From: Gordonia jacobaea
GTDB lineage: Bacteria > Actinomycetota > Actinomycetes > Mycobacteriales > Mycobacteriaceae
DNA: 64,000 nucleotides
Direction of reading: 5' to 3'
Assembly: GCF_001186365.1 (NCBI RefSeq)
Contig: NZ_LDTZ01000021.1
Coordinates: forward strand, 150,904 to 214,903
Part shown: piece by piece, positions 16,852-25,745 of the stretch
Position numbering within the stretch: the stretch's first letter is position 1
Layout of the letters: every line of letters begins with the position of its first letter
Translations under genes and position numbers: made by a program
Notes under the pieces: generated by a model
Seen by the model: only the letters and a program-made list of their open reading frames with translations
What the model was told of the DNA's origin: nothing
Database searches by the model: none

Positions 16852-18489
16852 TCAGCTGTTCGGCGGCGTCTGGTCGGGCCAGCGTCGAGCCTTTTGTAGT
16901 TGTGCCGCGACCTGGCAGATCAGGGGTTCGCTGTTGTTGGGGCCGACGAGCTGCACGCTCAACGGCAGGCCGCCGGAGAAGCCGGCAGGGACCGCCGCTG
17001 CCGGATTACCCACGACGTTCCACACGGATGTGTACGCCGCGACCGGTGACGCCTTGGCCGATGCCTCGACGAAGCCCGCGCCGTCGAGTTGTCCTATGGG
17101 ATAGGCCTTTCCGGGCGTGGTCGGACAGATCAGCAGATCGTAGGCGGGAAACACCGACGCCAGGATCTGTTTTCCGACGGTCTTGCTGAGCTCGATGGCC
17201 TTGGTCACTGCGAGATCGGACGACAAGCCCGTGCTCCGTCCGACATCGACACCCTCGCGGGTTCGCCGCTCGAGCAGTTCGTAGTGGTCGGCGCGGCGGG
17301 CTTCGGTGCTGAAACCACCGAGAACCTGCGGTTGGAATGCAGCGGTGAGCGTCGCAGGGTAGACCGGATCGTGTGCGACGACGCGGTGGCCCAGCTTGCC
17401 GAGTATGGCGCCGGTCTGCAGCACGGCGCGACGGGTGTCCTCGTCGAGGTGAGTGCCGGCGGGCTGCGCCGTGGAGATCGCAATCCTTAGTGGCCGAACA
17501 CGTTTCGTCAACGCCTCGGTAAGGGAGTACGGCCACGGATCAGCCTTGTAGAGGTCGACTCCGGCGACGCTGCCGTGGATGCAGTCGAGAATCAGCGCGG
17601 TGTCTTCGACCTTCCGGCACAGCGGGCCGATCACGCCGAGAGACTTCCACAGGTCGACATTGGGTGCAGCCGACACTCGGCCGCGCTGGAGCTTCAGTCC
17701 GTACAAGCCGCACCACGACGACGGCAGCCGAATCGATCCGCCGCCGTCGCCGCCGATCGCGGCGGGCACCATGCCCGATGCCACCGCCGACGCGGTCCCT
17801 CCCGACGATCCCGCGGTGGAGTGCAGGATGTTCCACGGGTTTCGGGTGTATCCGTGTGCCGACGTCTCCGTGAACGGCCAGATGCCGAACTCCGGCATAG
17901 CCGTGATCCCGAGGATGACTGCACCCGCGGCACGCAGGCGTTTCACGACTTCGGCGTCGTCGGTCGCGGGAGTGGTGAATGCCGCACCGCCATAGGTTGT
18001 CGGGACACCTTTGACGTGATTCTCGGCTTTGATCCCGATCGGCACGCCGTGCAGTGGACCAAGGCGTGCGCCGCTCGCCTTCTTGGCGTCGAGAGCGTCC
18101 GCCTCGGCGCGGGCACGTTCGTGAAGCGGAATCGTCCACGCGCGCAACGTCGGGTTGAGCATGTCGATCCGAGCGAGGAAGAAGTCGGTGATCTGTCGAG
18201 CGGTGAACTCGCCTGCCGCAATGCGTTTGGCGATCTCGACGACGCCCGCGAATGCGATGCTTTTGTCGTTCGGGTCGAGGTCACGGCCCGCAGCAGCAGC
18301 GGGTGCGGCCCCCGTCACGCCTTGCAGCGCAACCGCACCCGCTGCCGCTGCAGCCATACCCCCGACGAGGACGGAACGTCTGCGGAATCCCGAACGCTGC
18401 GCGCTCTGGTCCTGTGATGCTGTCCCCGTTGAGTTTTCGTGTGAATGAGACGCACTCTCCGCGCCCCTTACCGCCTGTGATGCCGACAT
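16852..18489 (-). CDS. Tat-exported amidase (amidase signature family)
   Basis: 545 residues from the ATG at 18489, preceded by AAGGGGA. The N-terminus has a twin-arginine signal (FRRRSVLVGG, then an Ala-rich core), so the folded enzyme is probably exported. The amidase-signature triad is present: Lys in VPIGIKAENH, cis-Ser in STAGSSGGTASAVASG, and nucleophile Ser in GGDGGGSIRLP. The family hydrolyses aliphatic, aryl or peptide amides. It is divergent from an APC permease and an IclR regulator, a layout suggesting amide breakdown plus uptake of the product under IclR control. Substrate unknown. Confidence 0.88.
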   Translation of the reverse strand: MSASQAVRGAESASHSHENSTGTASQDQSAQRSGFRRRSVLVGGMAAAAAGAVALQGVTGAAPAAAAGRDLDPNDKSIAFAGVVEIAKRIAAGEFTARQITDFFLARIDMLNPTLRAWTIPLHERARAEADALDAKKASGARLGPLHGVPIGIKAENHVKGVPTTYGGAAFTTPATDDAEVVKRLRAAGAVILGITAMPEFGIWPFTETSAHGYTRNPWNILHSTAGSSGGTASAVASGMVPAAIGGDGGGSIRLPSSWCGLYGLKLQRGRVSAAPNVDLWKSLGVIGPLCRKVEDTALILDCIHGSVAGVDLYKADPWPYSLTEALTKRVRPLRIAISTAQPAGTHLDEDTRRAVLQTGAILGKLGHRVVAHDPVYPATLTAAFQPQVLGGFSTEARRADHYELLERRTREGVDVGRSTGLSSDLAVTKAIELSKTVGKQILASVFPAYDLLICPTTPGKAYPIGQLDGAGFVEASAKASPVAAYTSVWNVVGNPAAAVPAGFSGGLPLSVQLVGPNNSEPLICQVAAQLQKARRWPDQTPPNS

Positions 18490-18792
18490 GGTTCCCCTTT
18501 GCCCCGGCCGTCGTGAGTCATCATCGCCAGCGCGTTCCGGTGGCGATGGCATGACTCTAGGAGTCAGGTGTGACCTGGCGATCGCCTCGGCGTTGCACTG
18601 ACTGCGAAGATCTGCGTCCGTCACTCGCGAGCGGATTTACCTGTCTGTCACACAAGGATCCGTGACCGACGCCCGACCCGGCGCAGCCCGGGTGACCTGG
18701 ATCAATTGCGCACGGCCGGCGTAGTACGTCTCTCACCCCGGTTAACGCGACCGTGACCTCAATTAGCCGAGGCGCAACGTGGGGGGTCCACT

Positions 18793-20313
18793 GTGAACGC
18801 GATCATGACCTCGACTTCCTCTTCACCGGTTCCCTCGCCGCCTGTGCCCTCGCCGCCCGTGCCGTCGGTGCCACTGATTGCCGACGAGTCGCCGGTCCGC
18901 GGGCTCACGCGCAGGCAGCTCCCGTTCGTAGCGGTTGTCGCGCAGTCTGTCGCGGCGATCGCGCCTGCGGGCACCTCCGCCGTGACGCCACTCTTCGTCA
19001 TCGTCGCGGCGGGTGGGGCGAGGAGCATCGCGGCATTCCTGACCGCGCTCGTGGTGATCATGTTCGTCGCACTCTGCATCCGGCCGATGGCACAACGCGT
19101 CGCGGTCGTCGGTGGTCTTTATTCCTATGTGGCGCAGGCGTATGGCGCGAGGACGGCGATGGTGACGGCATGGTCGGCGGTCGTCGGCTATACCGCCGTG
19201 AGCGTCGCCGGTCTCATGGCTGTCGGTCTGTACACGAATCACATTGCGATCAGTGCCGGTGTGACACAACGTGTATCACAGGTGGCGATGAGTGCGATCG
19301 TCGTACTCGCCGCTGTCGTCATGGCTTTCGTGATGATCAGGGGAGTGAAGGTCTCGGCGGTGGTGATCCTCTGCATCGAGCTGCTCGCGGTGGTCGTGAT
19401 GGTCGCGCTGATGCTGTGGCTCGGCTACACCCATCGCGACCAACCATGGAGGCTGTCCGACGCGCACCCGAATCCCGACGGCTCACTGGCACTGAGTGTG
19501 GTTGTCGCAGTGAGTGCATTCGTCGGATTCGAGAGTTCGACGACGCTGTCTGCCGAGGCGCGTCGACCCTTCCGGTCGGTGCCACGTGCGCTGCTGTGGA
19601 CACCGTTGTTGGCGGGCGTGATCTATCTGCTTGCCGTGTCGAGTCAGTCGGCGGCAATGGCGGGAGCGTCGGAGTCGGTACGGGAGAGCAGCACACCGCT
19701 CGCGGCACTGTTCCTCTCGGACGGAAGCCCCGTCGCCGCAGTGATTCTCGACGTCGGTATCGCTACCTCATTCCTGGCGTGCGCTATGGCATCGGTGAAT
19801 GCGCTTGTGCGCGTGCTCTTCACGCTCGGGCGTGAGCACATCATTCCGAAGCAGTTCGGCGCCACGCATCGTCGACTCCACACGCCGGCGTTCGCCACCG
19901 CGATCGCGACGTCGGTGGTGGCGCTCGGGCCGTTGATGTTCCTGTGGTTCGGCGGCGATCCCGAGGAGGGTGTCCGTGACTTTCTCACCCTGAGCGCCCT
20001 CGGCTACATGGGCAGCTACGTCGCGGCATGTCTCGCGGCGCCGCGGTTGTTGCGACGCATGGGGGAATTGACGCGGCCCCTTCTGGTCGCGAGTTGGGGA
20101 ACCGCGTCGGGCCTGGTGATTCTTCTCGGGTTGGGCGCCACGATGTCGGACTCCGGTGATCGGGTGACGTTCCTGTGCTTCTTCGGTTCGGTGGCTGTCG
20201 TTGCGATCGCGGTGGTGGTGATCTATGCACAGTGGCCCGCGCGGTTCGCTCGGGTCGGTGTGTTCGACGAGACGAACCGTGACGACGTGCTGGCGTTACC
20301 GGGGTTGCGCTGA
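18793..20313 (+). CDS. APC-family amino acid/polyamine permease
   Basis: 506 residues from a GTG with GGGGGG six bases upstream. A short Pro-rich cytosolic start, containing a repeated P-S-P-P-V, is followed by about twelve hydrophobic helices. LPFVAVVAQSVAAIAPAG and the SAFVGFESSTTLSAEARRP segment resemble the first and sixth helices of APC-superfamily permeases. It is divergent from the amidase gene, and its stop codon overlaps a minimal four-codon frame just before the IclR start, so translation of the two is probably linked. Substrate unknown. Confidence 0.86.
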   Translation: MNAIMTSTSSSPVPSPPVPSPPVPSVPLIADESPVRGLTRRQLPFVAVVAQSVAAIAPAGTSAVTPLFVIVAAGGARSIAAFLTALVVIMFVALCIRPMAQRVAVVGGLYSYVAQAYGARTAMVTAWSAVVGYTAVSVAGLMAVGLYTNHIAISAGVTQRVSQVAMSAIVVLAAVVMAFVMIRGVKVSAVVILCIELLAVVVMVALMLWLGYTHRDQPWRLSDAHPNPDGSLALSVVVAVSAFVGFESSTTLSAEARRPFRSVPRALLWTPLLAGVIYLLAVSSQSAAMAGASESVRESSTPLAALFLSDGSPVAAVILDVGIATSFLACAMASVNALVRVLFTLGREHIIPKQFGATHRRLHTPAFATAIATSVVALGPLMFLWFGGDPEEGVRDFLTLSALGYMGSYVAACLAAPRLLRRMGELTRPLLVASWGTASGLVILLGLGATMSDSGDRVTFLCFFGSVAVVAIAVVVIYAQWPARFARVGVFDETNRDDVLALPGLR

Positions 20314-20338
20314 TGGGGATGGGCTGATGGGGATGGGA
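20311..20338 (+). repeat. 14-bp tandem duplication at the permease/IclR junction
   Basis: The units 20311-20324 and 20325-20338 differ at one base. Each contains TGATG. The first holds the permease stop and an ATG that runs only four codons before meeting the second TGA; the second holds the IclR ATG. Confidence 0.8.
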
Positions 20339-21064
20339 CGGCCCGGCGCGGGTGAGTCGATAGCGCGGGCGATGCAGATCATCGAGGCCGTCGGTGATCT
20401 CGGACCGGGAGCAACGAGCCGCGAGATCGCCGACCGTTTGGATGTGCCGCCTGCCAACATCTATCGCCTGTTGAACACGTTGGCCGTCGAGGAGTACCTC
20501 GTGCGGACAGCGGATCTGCGCGGTTTCGCGCTGGGAAACAGATTGAACACCATGGTGCACTCCGCGGTGACCCCGTACATGTCCAGCCGCGCACAGGAAC
20601 TCTGCGAGAAGTTCCGGGCATCGGTGCGTTTCGGCGTGTACGTCATGCACTTTCGTCCCGCGACCCTTCGGATCGTCGACATGGATCCCGACCATCCGTT
20701 GGTCGCCGAGCACGAAATGATCCGATCCCTGCACGCGTCGGCCGCGGGAAAGTTGTTGCTCGCGGCGGACTCGCAGTGGCGCGAGCTTCTGCCGCCAACA
20801 CTTCCCGCGCTGACGCCGTCGACCGTCACCGAGATGCGTGAACTCGCAGCGCAAGTCGAGGAGACACGTCAGCGCGGTTACGCCGTGTCGGTCGACGAAA
20901 TGCTCGACGGAGAGGCGTCGATCGCCATACCGATACTCGACGTCGAGGGTGTGGTCCGCGGTGCGGTCACGGTGACAGGATTCTCTGCGCGTCTCGATGC
21001 CATCACCTCGCTGGTGCCCCGCTGTCGTGAACTCGCCGCAGAACTCGGCCCCCTGCTGTACTGA
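20327..21064 (+). CDS. IclR-family transcriptional regulator
   Basis: 245 residues from the ATG at 20327; an ATG two codons further in is an alternative. An N-terminal winged helix (ATSREIADRLDVPPANIYRLLNTL) precedes an IclR effector domain with the conserved LHASAAGKLLLA segment and RGYAVSVDEMLDGEASIAIPI. IclR proteins bind small catabolites and control nearby catabolic operons, here most likely the permease and divergent amidase. A 14-bp duplication lies at the start and a 15-bp duplication covers the stop codon, so the gene is framed by two recent slippage events. Confidence 0.88.
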   Translation: MGMGRPGAGESIARAMQIIEAVGDLGPGATSREIADRLDVPPANIYRLLNTLAVEEYLVRTADLRGFALGNRLNTMVHSAVTPYMSSRAQELCEKFRASVRFGVYVMHFRPATLRIVDMDPDHPLVAEHEMIRSLHASAAGKLLLAADSQWRELLPPTLPALTPSTVTEMRELAAQVEETRQRGYAVSVDEMLDGEASIAIPILDVEGVVRGAVTVTGFSARLDAITSLVPRCRELAAELGPLLY

Positions 21065-21079
21065 CCCCTGCTGTACTGA
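21050..21079 (+). repeat. 15-bp tandem duplication over the IclR stop codon
   Basis: Two identical 15-bp units (21050-21064 and 21065-21079), plus 8 bases of a third. Because 15 is a multiple of three, a second in-frame TGA follows the first, coding P-L-L-Y-stop twice. Confidence 0.85.
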
Positions 21080-21219
21080 CCCTGCTGGTGCCCTTTCGGC
21101 TGGGCAGTCGAAGTTTCTGCGGCATATCGGTCCGACGTCTAGTGTCGAGAGCACGGCGTTGAAACAGCCCGACGCCCCCGTTGACAACTTTTCGCCGACC
21201 CCAGCCCCTTGGAGGCGAT

Positions 21220-22740
21220 ATGTCGGATCAGAACGATTTCTACACAACAAGAGACTCCGGAGCGCCTGCCGGAAGCGATGAGCATTCGCTCACCGTCGGA
21301 GCGGGCGGTCCCATCGTCCTGCACGATCACTACCTGATCGAGCAGATGGCGCAGTTCAACCGCGAGCGCATCCCCGAGCGTCAACCCCACGCCAAGGGGA
21401 GCGGTGCGTTCGGCACGTTCGAGACAACCGAAGACGTCTCGGCCTACACCTGCGCGGCGCTCTTCCAACCAGGCGTGAAGACGGAGATGGTCGCGAGATT
21501 CTCGACCGTCGCCGGTGAGCGGGGTAGCCCGGACACGTGGCGCGACCCACGCGGCTTCGCGTTGAAGTTCTATACCTCAGAGGGCATCTACGACATGGTC
21601 GGCAACAACACGCCGGTCTTCTTCATCAAGGATCCGCTGAAGTTCCAGCACTTCATCCGGTCGCAGAAACGCCGCGCCGACAACAACCTGCGCGACCACG
21701 ACATGCAGTGGGACTTCTGGACGCTGTCTCCGGAGTCGGCGCACCAGGTCACCTGGCTGATGGGCGACCGCGGTATCCCGAAGACCTGGCGCCACATGAA
21801 CGGCTACAGCTCGCACACCTATCTGTGGGTGAATGCCCAGGGCGTCAAGCACTGGGTGAGGTACCACTTCATCTCCGATCAGGGCGTCGAGTTCTTCACC
21901 CAGGACGAAGCCGACCAAATGGCTTCTGCCGACACCGATTTCCACACCCGCGACCTCTTCGAGAACATCGCGGGCGGCGGTCGACCGAGCTGGACTCTCA
22001 AGGTGCAACTGATGCCGTACGACGACGCGGTCTCGTATCGGTTCAATCCCTTTGACCTGACCAAGGTGTGGCCGCATGGTGACTACCCGCTGCACGAGGT
22101 CGGGAAGATGACGTTGCACACCAACCCGACCGACAACCATGCACAGATCGAGCAGGCGGCGTTCGAGCCCAACAACGTCGTGCCCGGTATCGGATTCAGC
22201 CCCGACCGCATGCTGCTCGGCCGCGTGTTCGCCTACGCCGACGCACATCGTGCCCGGCTCGGCGTGAACTACAAGCAGATCCCGGTAAACGCGCCTCGCA
22301 ACGATGTCCACACGTACTCCAAAGACGGTGCGATGCGTATCAATCCGGTGACCGACCCGGTCTATGCGCCGAACTCGAAAGGTGGTCCCGCAGCGACGTT
22401 CTCGGGTCAGCCGGAGCCGCAGTGGGCCGCCGACGGCGAGATCATCCGCAGCGCCTACGTCGACCATCCCGAGGACGACGACTGGAGCCAGGCGGGCACA
22501 TTGGTCCGTGAGGTACTCGACGACGCCGCGCGGGATCGACTGGCGGACAACGTCGTCGGCCACCTGCTCAACGGAGTGTCCGAACCGGTGTTGGCCCGGG
22601 CGTTCGACTACTGGAGCCGCGTCGACGCCGACCTCGGCGCCAAGATCAAGAAGGGCGTCACGGAGAAGGCCGACGAGCCCGACCCCAAGGCCGCCGACCA
22701 GGGCAACCCTGCCCGGTCGTCGATGCAGCAGAAGGTCTGA
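21220..22740 (+). CDS. Monofunctional haem catalase
   Basis: 506 residues from the ATG at 21220, with TTGGAGG upstream. [20 protein letters not shown] is the active-site signature, with His57. [13 protein letters not shown] carries the active-site Asn, and [14 protein letters not shown] holds the proximal haem ligand Tyr339. Length and motifs fit a small-subunit clade 3 catalase that breaks down hydrogen peroxide in the cytosol. No regulator of the FurA/OxyR type is adjacent. A hairpin and a 21-bp-period repeat array lie directly downstream. Confidence 0.96.
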   Translation: MSDQNDFYTTRDSGAPAGSDEHSLTVGAGGPIVLHDHYLIEQMAQFNRERIPERQPHAKGSGAFGTFETTEDVSAYTCAALFQPGVKTEMVARFSTVAGERGSPDTWRDPRGFALKFYTSEGIYDMVGNNTPVFFIKDPLKFQHFIRSQKRRADNNLRDHDMQWDFWTLSPESAHQVTWLMGDRGIPKTWRHMNGYSSHTYLWVNAQGVKHWVRYHFISDQGVEFFTQDEADQMASADTDFHTRDLFENIAGGGRPSWTLKVQLMPYDDAVSYRFNPFDLTKVWPHGDYPLHEVGKMTLHTNPTDNHAQIEQAAFEPNNVVPGIGFSPDRMLLGRVFAYADAHRARLGVNYKQIPVNAPRNDVHTYSKDGAMRINPVTDPVYAPNSKGGPAATFSGQPEPQWAADGEIIRSAYVDHPEDDDWSQAGTLVREVLDDAARDRLADNVVGHLLNGVSEPVLARAFDYWSRVDADLGAKIKKGVTEKADEPDPKAADQGNPARSSMQQKV

Positions 22741-22767
22741 CGCGCACAGTCGCCTGCCTCGAGCGCC

Positions 22768-22983
22768 CAGTGGGCTGAATACAGCGCACAGTGGGCTGAA
22801 TACAGCGCACAGTGGGCTGAATACGGCGCACAGTCGACGGGAACTCTCGTCGGCTGTGCGCCGAACTTCGTCGAGTGGGCGCTGTATTTCGTCGACTGTG
22901 CGCTCTGTCGTGCCGAGTGGGTGCTCTGTCCCGCCGAGTGGGTGCTTCATCCCGCCGAGTGGGTGCTCCGTCCCGCCGAATGG
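22768..22983. repeat. Mirror-image array of 21-bp repeats
   Basis: Two arrays face each other between the catalase and a convergent lipase gene. Left: three copies of a 21-bp unit starting at 22768, 22789 and 22810, containing GTGGGCTGAATAC. Right: six 21-bp units starting at 22873, 22894, 22915, 22936, 22957 and 22978, most containing CCGAGTGGG. The left unit read on the other strand (GCGCTGTATTCAG) resembles the first right unit (GCGCTGTATTTCG), so the arrays are inverted around a central hairpin. There are no CRISPR-like spacers. Function unknown. Confidence 0.85.
22826..22861. terminator. Hairpin at the centre of the repeat array
   Basis: A 14-bp stem (22826-22839 with 22848-22861, one G-T pair) around an 8-base loop, 86 bases after the catalase stop. 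It probably ends catalase transcription and sits between the two opposed repeat arrays. Confidence 0.6.
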
Positions 22984-22990
22984 GCGTGCG

Positions 22991-24097
22991 TCACCCCTGC
23001 GCGGGCAGGATGCGGTGGAGGAATGCCAGCAGGTACATGAGGCCGGCGCCGTCGCGGACGTCGTCGTGGCCCGCGTTGACGGCGTGGAACTCGAAGCGCG
23101 TGCCCGCTCGCCGGAACTGCCGCAGCAGGCGCAGCGTCAGCGGCAGCGGTACGCGAGAGTCCTTCCAGCCGTGCACTATCAACACCGGAGCGCCGTAGCC
23201 GCCGGTGGGCACGGCCATGTACTCGGCCAGGGAGCGTCGAAAATCGCTGTCGCCCAGAGGTTTCGCCACCACCGAACCCGTCGATACCCCCGCTACGAGT
23301 TGTGGCCACGCGGCGCTGCACACACCGGTCATCTCGTCGGAGATTCGCTGACCGACCGGGGTGAGGTAGGAGGGGACGTCCACCTTGGTCGGCGTCGCCG
23401 TCATCCCGGTCAGCACCGCCAGCAGGCTGCCGACCGGAAAGCCGGGAATCGACGGCATCTGAGGCCTGGCCATGGCGAAGACGTGCTCGATGTTCGACGC
23501 CGGGGCAAGGGCCGCGGTGCCGTGGAAGATCAGGTCGGGTGCATACGTCGCGGCACGGTGCCCGGCCGCCAGTGCCGCGTGACCGCCCTGCGACTGGCCG
23601 GCGACGGCCCAGTGCTGCGACAACTCGTCGATGCCCATGCGCGCCGCGCAGACAGCGTCGATCGTCGCGGTCGATTCGGTGTCGGTGTGCAGGTACGGAT
23701 GCGGACCGATGGTGCCCGGGCCGAGGCCGAGATAGTCGGGGGCGACGACGGCGTATCCAGCAGCGTTGAGCCGACCGATCACCTCGCCGGTCCCAGCCTC
23801 GAGATCCGGCGAGCCGGTCAACCCACAGTGCTCCGACAGTCCAGACGTCCCATGGGTCCACGCAACCACCCGCCAACCCTCCGCGGGGGCGGGACCGTCG
23901 GGGAGACACACCAATCCCGTTGCGGTGACCGACGTTCCGTCCGGCCCCGGAGTGGTGTACACGAGCCGACTCACGGCGTGCAGCCCGCCCCACGAACCTA
24001 TCGGGTCGAGTCGCTGCAGCGTCGAACGTCGGCTCATCGTCACCCCCGTGATCTGTCCGCGTCGACCGCCGGTCGGCAATCGCGTGTCGACAGCCAT
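22991..24097 (-). CDS. Alpha/beta-fold secretory-lipase-family protein
   Basis: 368 residues from the ATG at 24097. WTHGTSGLSEHCG, VVAPDYLGLG and VAGQSQGGHAAL (nucleophile Ser) followed by VLIVHGWKDSRVPL and NAGHDDV match the secretory lipase family (LIP type), with a complete Ser-Asp-His set. No signal peptide is visible, so it may act inside the cell or use another route; a second ATG twenty codons in would not add one. It is convergent with the catalase across the repeat array. Substrate unknown, probably acyl esters. Confidence 0.82.
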   Translation of the reverse strand: MAVDTRLPTGGRRGQITGVTMSRRSTLQRLDPIGSWGGLHAVSRLVYTTPGPDGTSVTATGLVCLPDGPAPAEGWRVVAWTHGTSGLSEHCGLTGSPDLEAGTGEVIGRLNAAGYAVVAPDYLGLGPGTIGPHPYLHTDTESTATIDAVCAARMGIDELSQHWAVAGQSQGGHAALAAGHRAATYAPDLIFHGTAALAPASNIEHVFAMARPQMPSIPGFPVGSLLAVLTGMTATPTKVDVPSYLTPVGQRISDEMTGVCSAAWPQLVAGVSTGSVVAKPLGDSDFRRSLAEYMAVPTGGYGAPVLIVHGWKDSRVPLPLTLRLLRQFRRAGTRFEFHAVNAGHDDVRDGAGLMYLLAFLHRILPAQG

Positions 24098-24176
24098 TCA
24101 ATCAGCACGGGCGCGTTGGTGCGCCGGATCGTCGAGTACGGCTCCCGCCGCCTGACCGGGTTGGCATAGTGAAGAG

Positions 24177-24878
24177 GTGGACTCCGACACAAGCACGAGC
24201 GGGTTCGACCTGAGCGAGGCGATGCGCACGACGTTCGCGGCGCGGTCGTACACCGACGATCCGCTTCCCGACGACGTGCTCTTCGACATCCTCGACGTCG
24301 CGCGCTTCGCTCCGAGCGGCGGCAACCGTCAGGGCGCGCACGTGACCGTGGTGCGCGACGCCGAGACGAAACGTCGGATCGCCGACCTCAGCAAACCTGC
24401 GGCCCGACGCTACCTCGCGCAAAAGGCGGCAGGCGAGAGTCCGTGGAATCCGGTCAACCCGACGTCGGTCACCGAGAGCGACCTCGAATCCGTCGACGGC
24501 GTCGACGCATTCGTCTCCCCGCTCATCAACGCCCCGGTGGTGCTCGTCGTGTCGGTCGACCTCGCCGTCGTCGCGGCGACCGACCAGGACCTCGACCGCA
24601 TCGGTGTCATCAGCGGAGCGTCGATCTATCCGCTGGTGTGGAACATCTTGCTGCAGGCTCGCGCCCATGGATTCGGTGGCACGGTCACGACGGTGGCCGC
24701 GGCGAGCGAGCCCGCCGTCCAAGAACTGCTCGGGTTGCCGACGACGCACGCCGTCGCCGCGGTGCTGCCCATCGGCAGGCCCGTCAAACAACTCACGAAG
24801 CTGCGCAGGCAACCCGTCGACGAGTTCGTGACGATCGAAAGATTCGACGGTCCGCCGCTGCGGGCCGCACACGAGTGA
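24177..24878 (+). CDS. Nitroreductase-family flavoprotein
   Basis: 233 residues from a GTG with GAAGAGG immediately upstream. RTTFAARSYTDDPLPDD and DVARFAPSGGNRQGAHVTVV are the FMN-binding opening of the nitroreductase fold; GASIYPLVWNILLQARAHGFGG follows, and the ending is typical of the family. These enzymes reduce nitro groups, quinones or enoates with NAD(P)H. The DUF427 and SnoaL-like genes follow closely on the same strand, forming a probable three-gene operon. Substrate unknown. Confidence 0.88.
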   Translation: MDSDTSTSGFDLSEAMRTTFAARSYTDDPLPDDVLFDILDVARFAPSGGNRQGAHVTVVRDAETKRRIADLSKPAARRYLAQKAAGESPWNPVNPTSVTESDLESVDGVDAFVSPLINAPVVLVVSVDLAVVAATDQDLDRIGVISGASIYPLVWNILLQARAHGFGGTVTTVAAASEPAVQELLGLPTTHAVAAVLPIGRPVKQLTKLRRQPVDEFVTIERFDGPPLRAAHE

Positions 24879-24890
24879 CACAGGAGACCC

Positions 24891-25271
24891 ATGAGTGAAC
24901 GCCAGGTGCTATTACCGACCGACGACCATCCGATCACCGTCGAACCTGCCCCAGAGCACGTGCGCATCCGCGTGGCAGATCGCGTCATCGCCGAGACTGA
25001 CGACGCGCTCATTCTGCGGGAAGCGTCGTATCCGCCGGTCTACTACATTCCGCGCCACGACCTCGACGCCGACGTCTTCACTCCGAGTACGCATCAGACG
25101 TACTGCCCCTACAAGGGCGAGGCCGGATACCACGGGATAGTCGGTGCCGACGGTGCGACGCTCGCCGACAAGGTGTGGTTCTACGACGAGCCCTACCCCG
25201 CGGTCGCCGAGATCGCGGGTCACGTCGCGTTCTATCCCGACGCGGTGACCATCGATATCACACCGAATTGA
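24891..25271 (+). CDS. DUF427 domain protein
   Basis: 126 residues from an ATG with CAGGAGA upstream, 12 bases after the nitroreductase stop. RIRVADRVIAETDDAL, YIPRHDLDADVFTPS and YCPYKGEAGYH match the DUF427 domain, a small beta-rich cytosolic fold widespread in actinobacteria. No reaction is established. Position suggests it works with the flavoprotein upstream. Confidence 0.88.
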   Translation: MSERQVLLPTDDHPITVEPAPEHVRIRVADRVIAETDDALILREASYPPVYYIPRHDLDADVFTPSTHQTYCPYKGEAGYHGIVGADGATLADKVWFYDEPYPAVAEIAGHVAFYPDAVTIDITPN

Positions 25272-25288
25272 GCAGGGGGAGAATCGAA

Positions 25289-25723
25289 GTGGATGCCCAG
25301 ACCATCGGGGATACGGTGGAGATCCGGCAGTTGCTGACTCGCTACGCAACCGCCGTCGACGCCCGGGATTGGCCGCTGTACCGCACGGTCTTCACCGAGG
25401 ATGCCGAAATCGACTACACGGCATCGCCGTTCGGAATCATCGGCAGCGTCGACGACGTCGTGGACTGGCTCGAGCGCGGGCTGTCGTCGCTGGAGATGAC
25501 GATGCACTACGTGCTGAACATCGACGTCGAGATCAGCGGCGACACGGCGACGGTTCGCGCGCAGTTCCTCAATCCCATGCAGATCCCGGGACTCGGCGAG
25601 CAGAGTTCGTGCGGCGGCTACTACCACCACGCCCTCATACGCACACAGGACGGCTGGCAGAGCAGGTCGATGCGCGAGGAGATCGTGTGGTTTGTCAACT
25701 CCCCGTTGGGATCTCCCCGCTGA
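25289..25723 (+). CDS. SnoaL-like (NTF2-fold) protein
   Basis: 144 residues from the GTG at 25289, with AGGGGGA eight bases upstream and 17 bases after the DUF427 stop. RQLLTRYATAVDARDWPLYRT, VFTEDAEIDYT and MHYVLNIDVEISGDTATVRA form the NTF2-like cone of SnoaL-type proteins, which include polyketide cyclases, dehydratases and limonene-epoxide-hydrolase relatives. The Tyr/Asp/His set is plausible, but no reaction can be assigned. It is the last gene of the probable nitroreductase operon and convergent with the GH15 gene. Confidence 0.82.
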   Translation: MDAQTIGDTVEIRQLLTRYATAVDARDWPLYRTVFTEDAEIDYTASPFGIIGSVDDVVDWLERGLSSLEMTMHYVLNIDVEISGDTATVRAQFLNPMQIPGLGEQSSCGGYYHHALIRTQDGWQSRSMREEIVWFVNSPLGSPR

Positions 25724-25745
25724 CACGGCTCGCCATGCGTCGAGG

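Noticed and set aside
18625..18792. tRNA or riboswitch between amidase and permease genes
   Set aside because: Only short GC stems; no cloverleaf or known aptamer pattern.
21181..21186. TTGACA as catalase -35 box
   Set aside because: No plausible -10 lies 16-18 bases downstream, and it is too close to the start codon.
22768..22983. CRISPR array
   Set aside because: Repeats are adjacent with no unique spacers, and no cas gene is present.
22364..24169. 601-codon plus-strand frame covering the catalase end, repeats and lipase
   Set aside because: It runs through three unrelated regions; the lipase on the other strand has a complete active site. The repeated H-S-G-L-N-T-A is only the 21-bp array read in frame.
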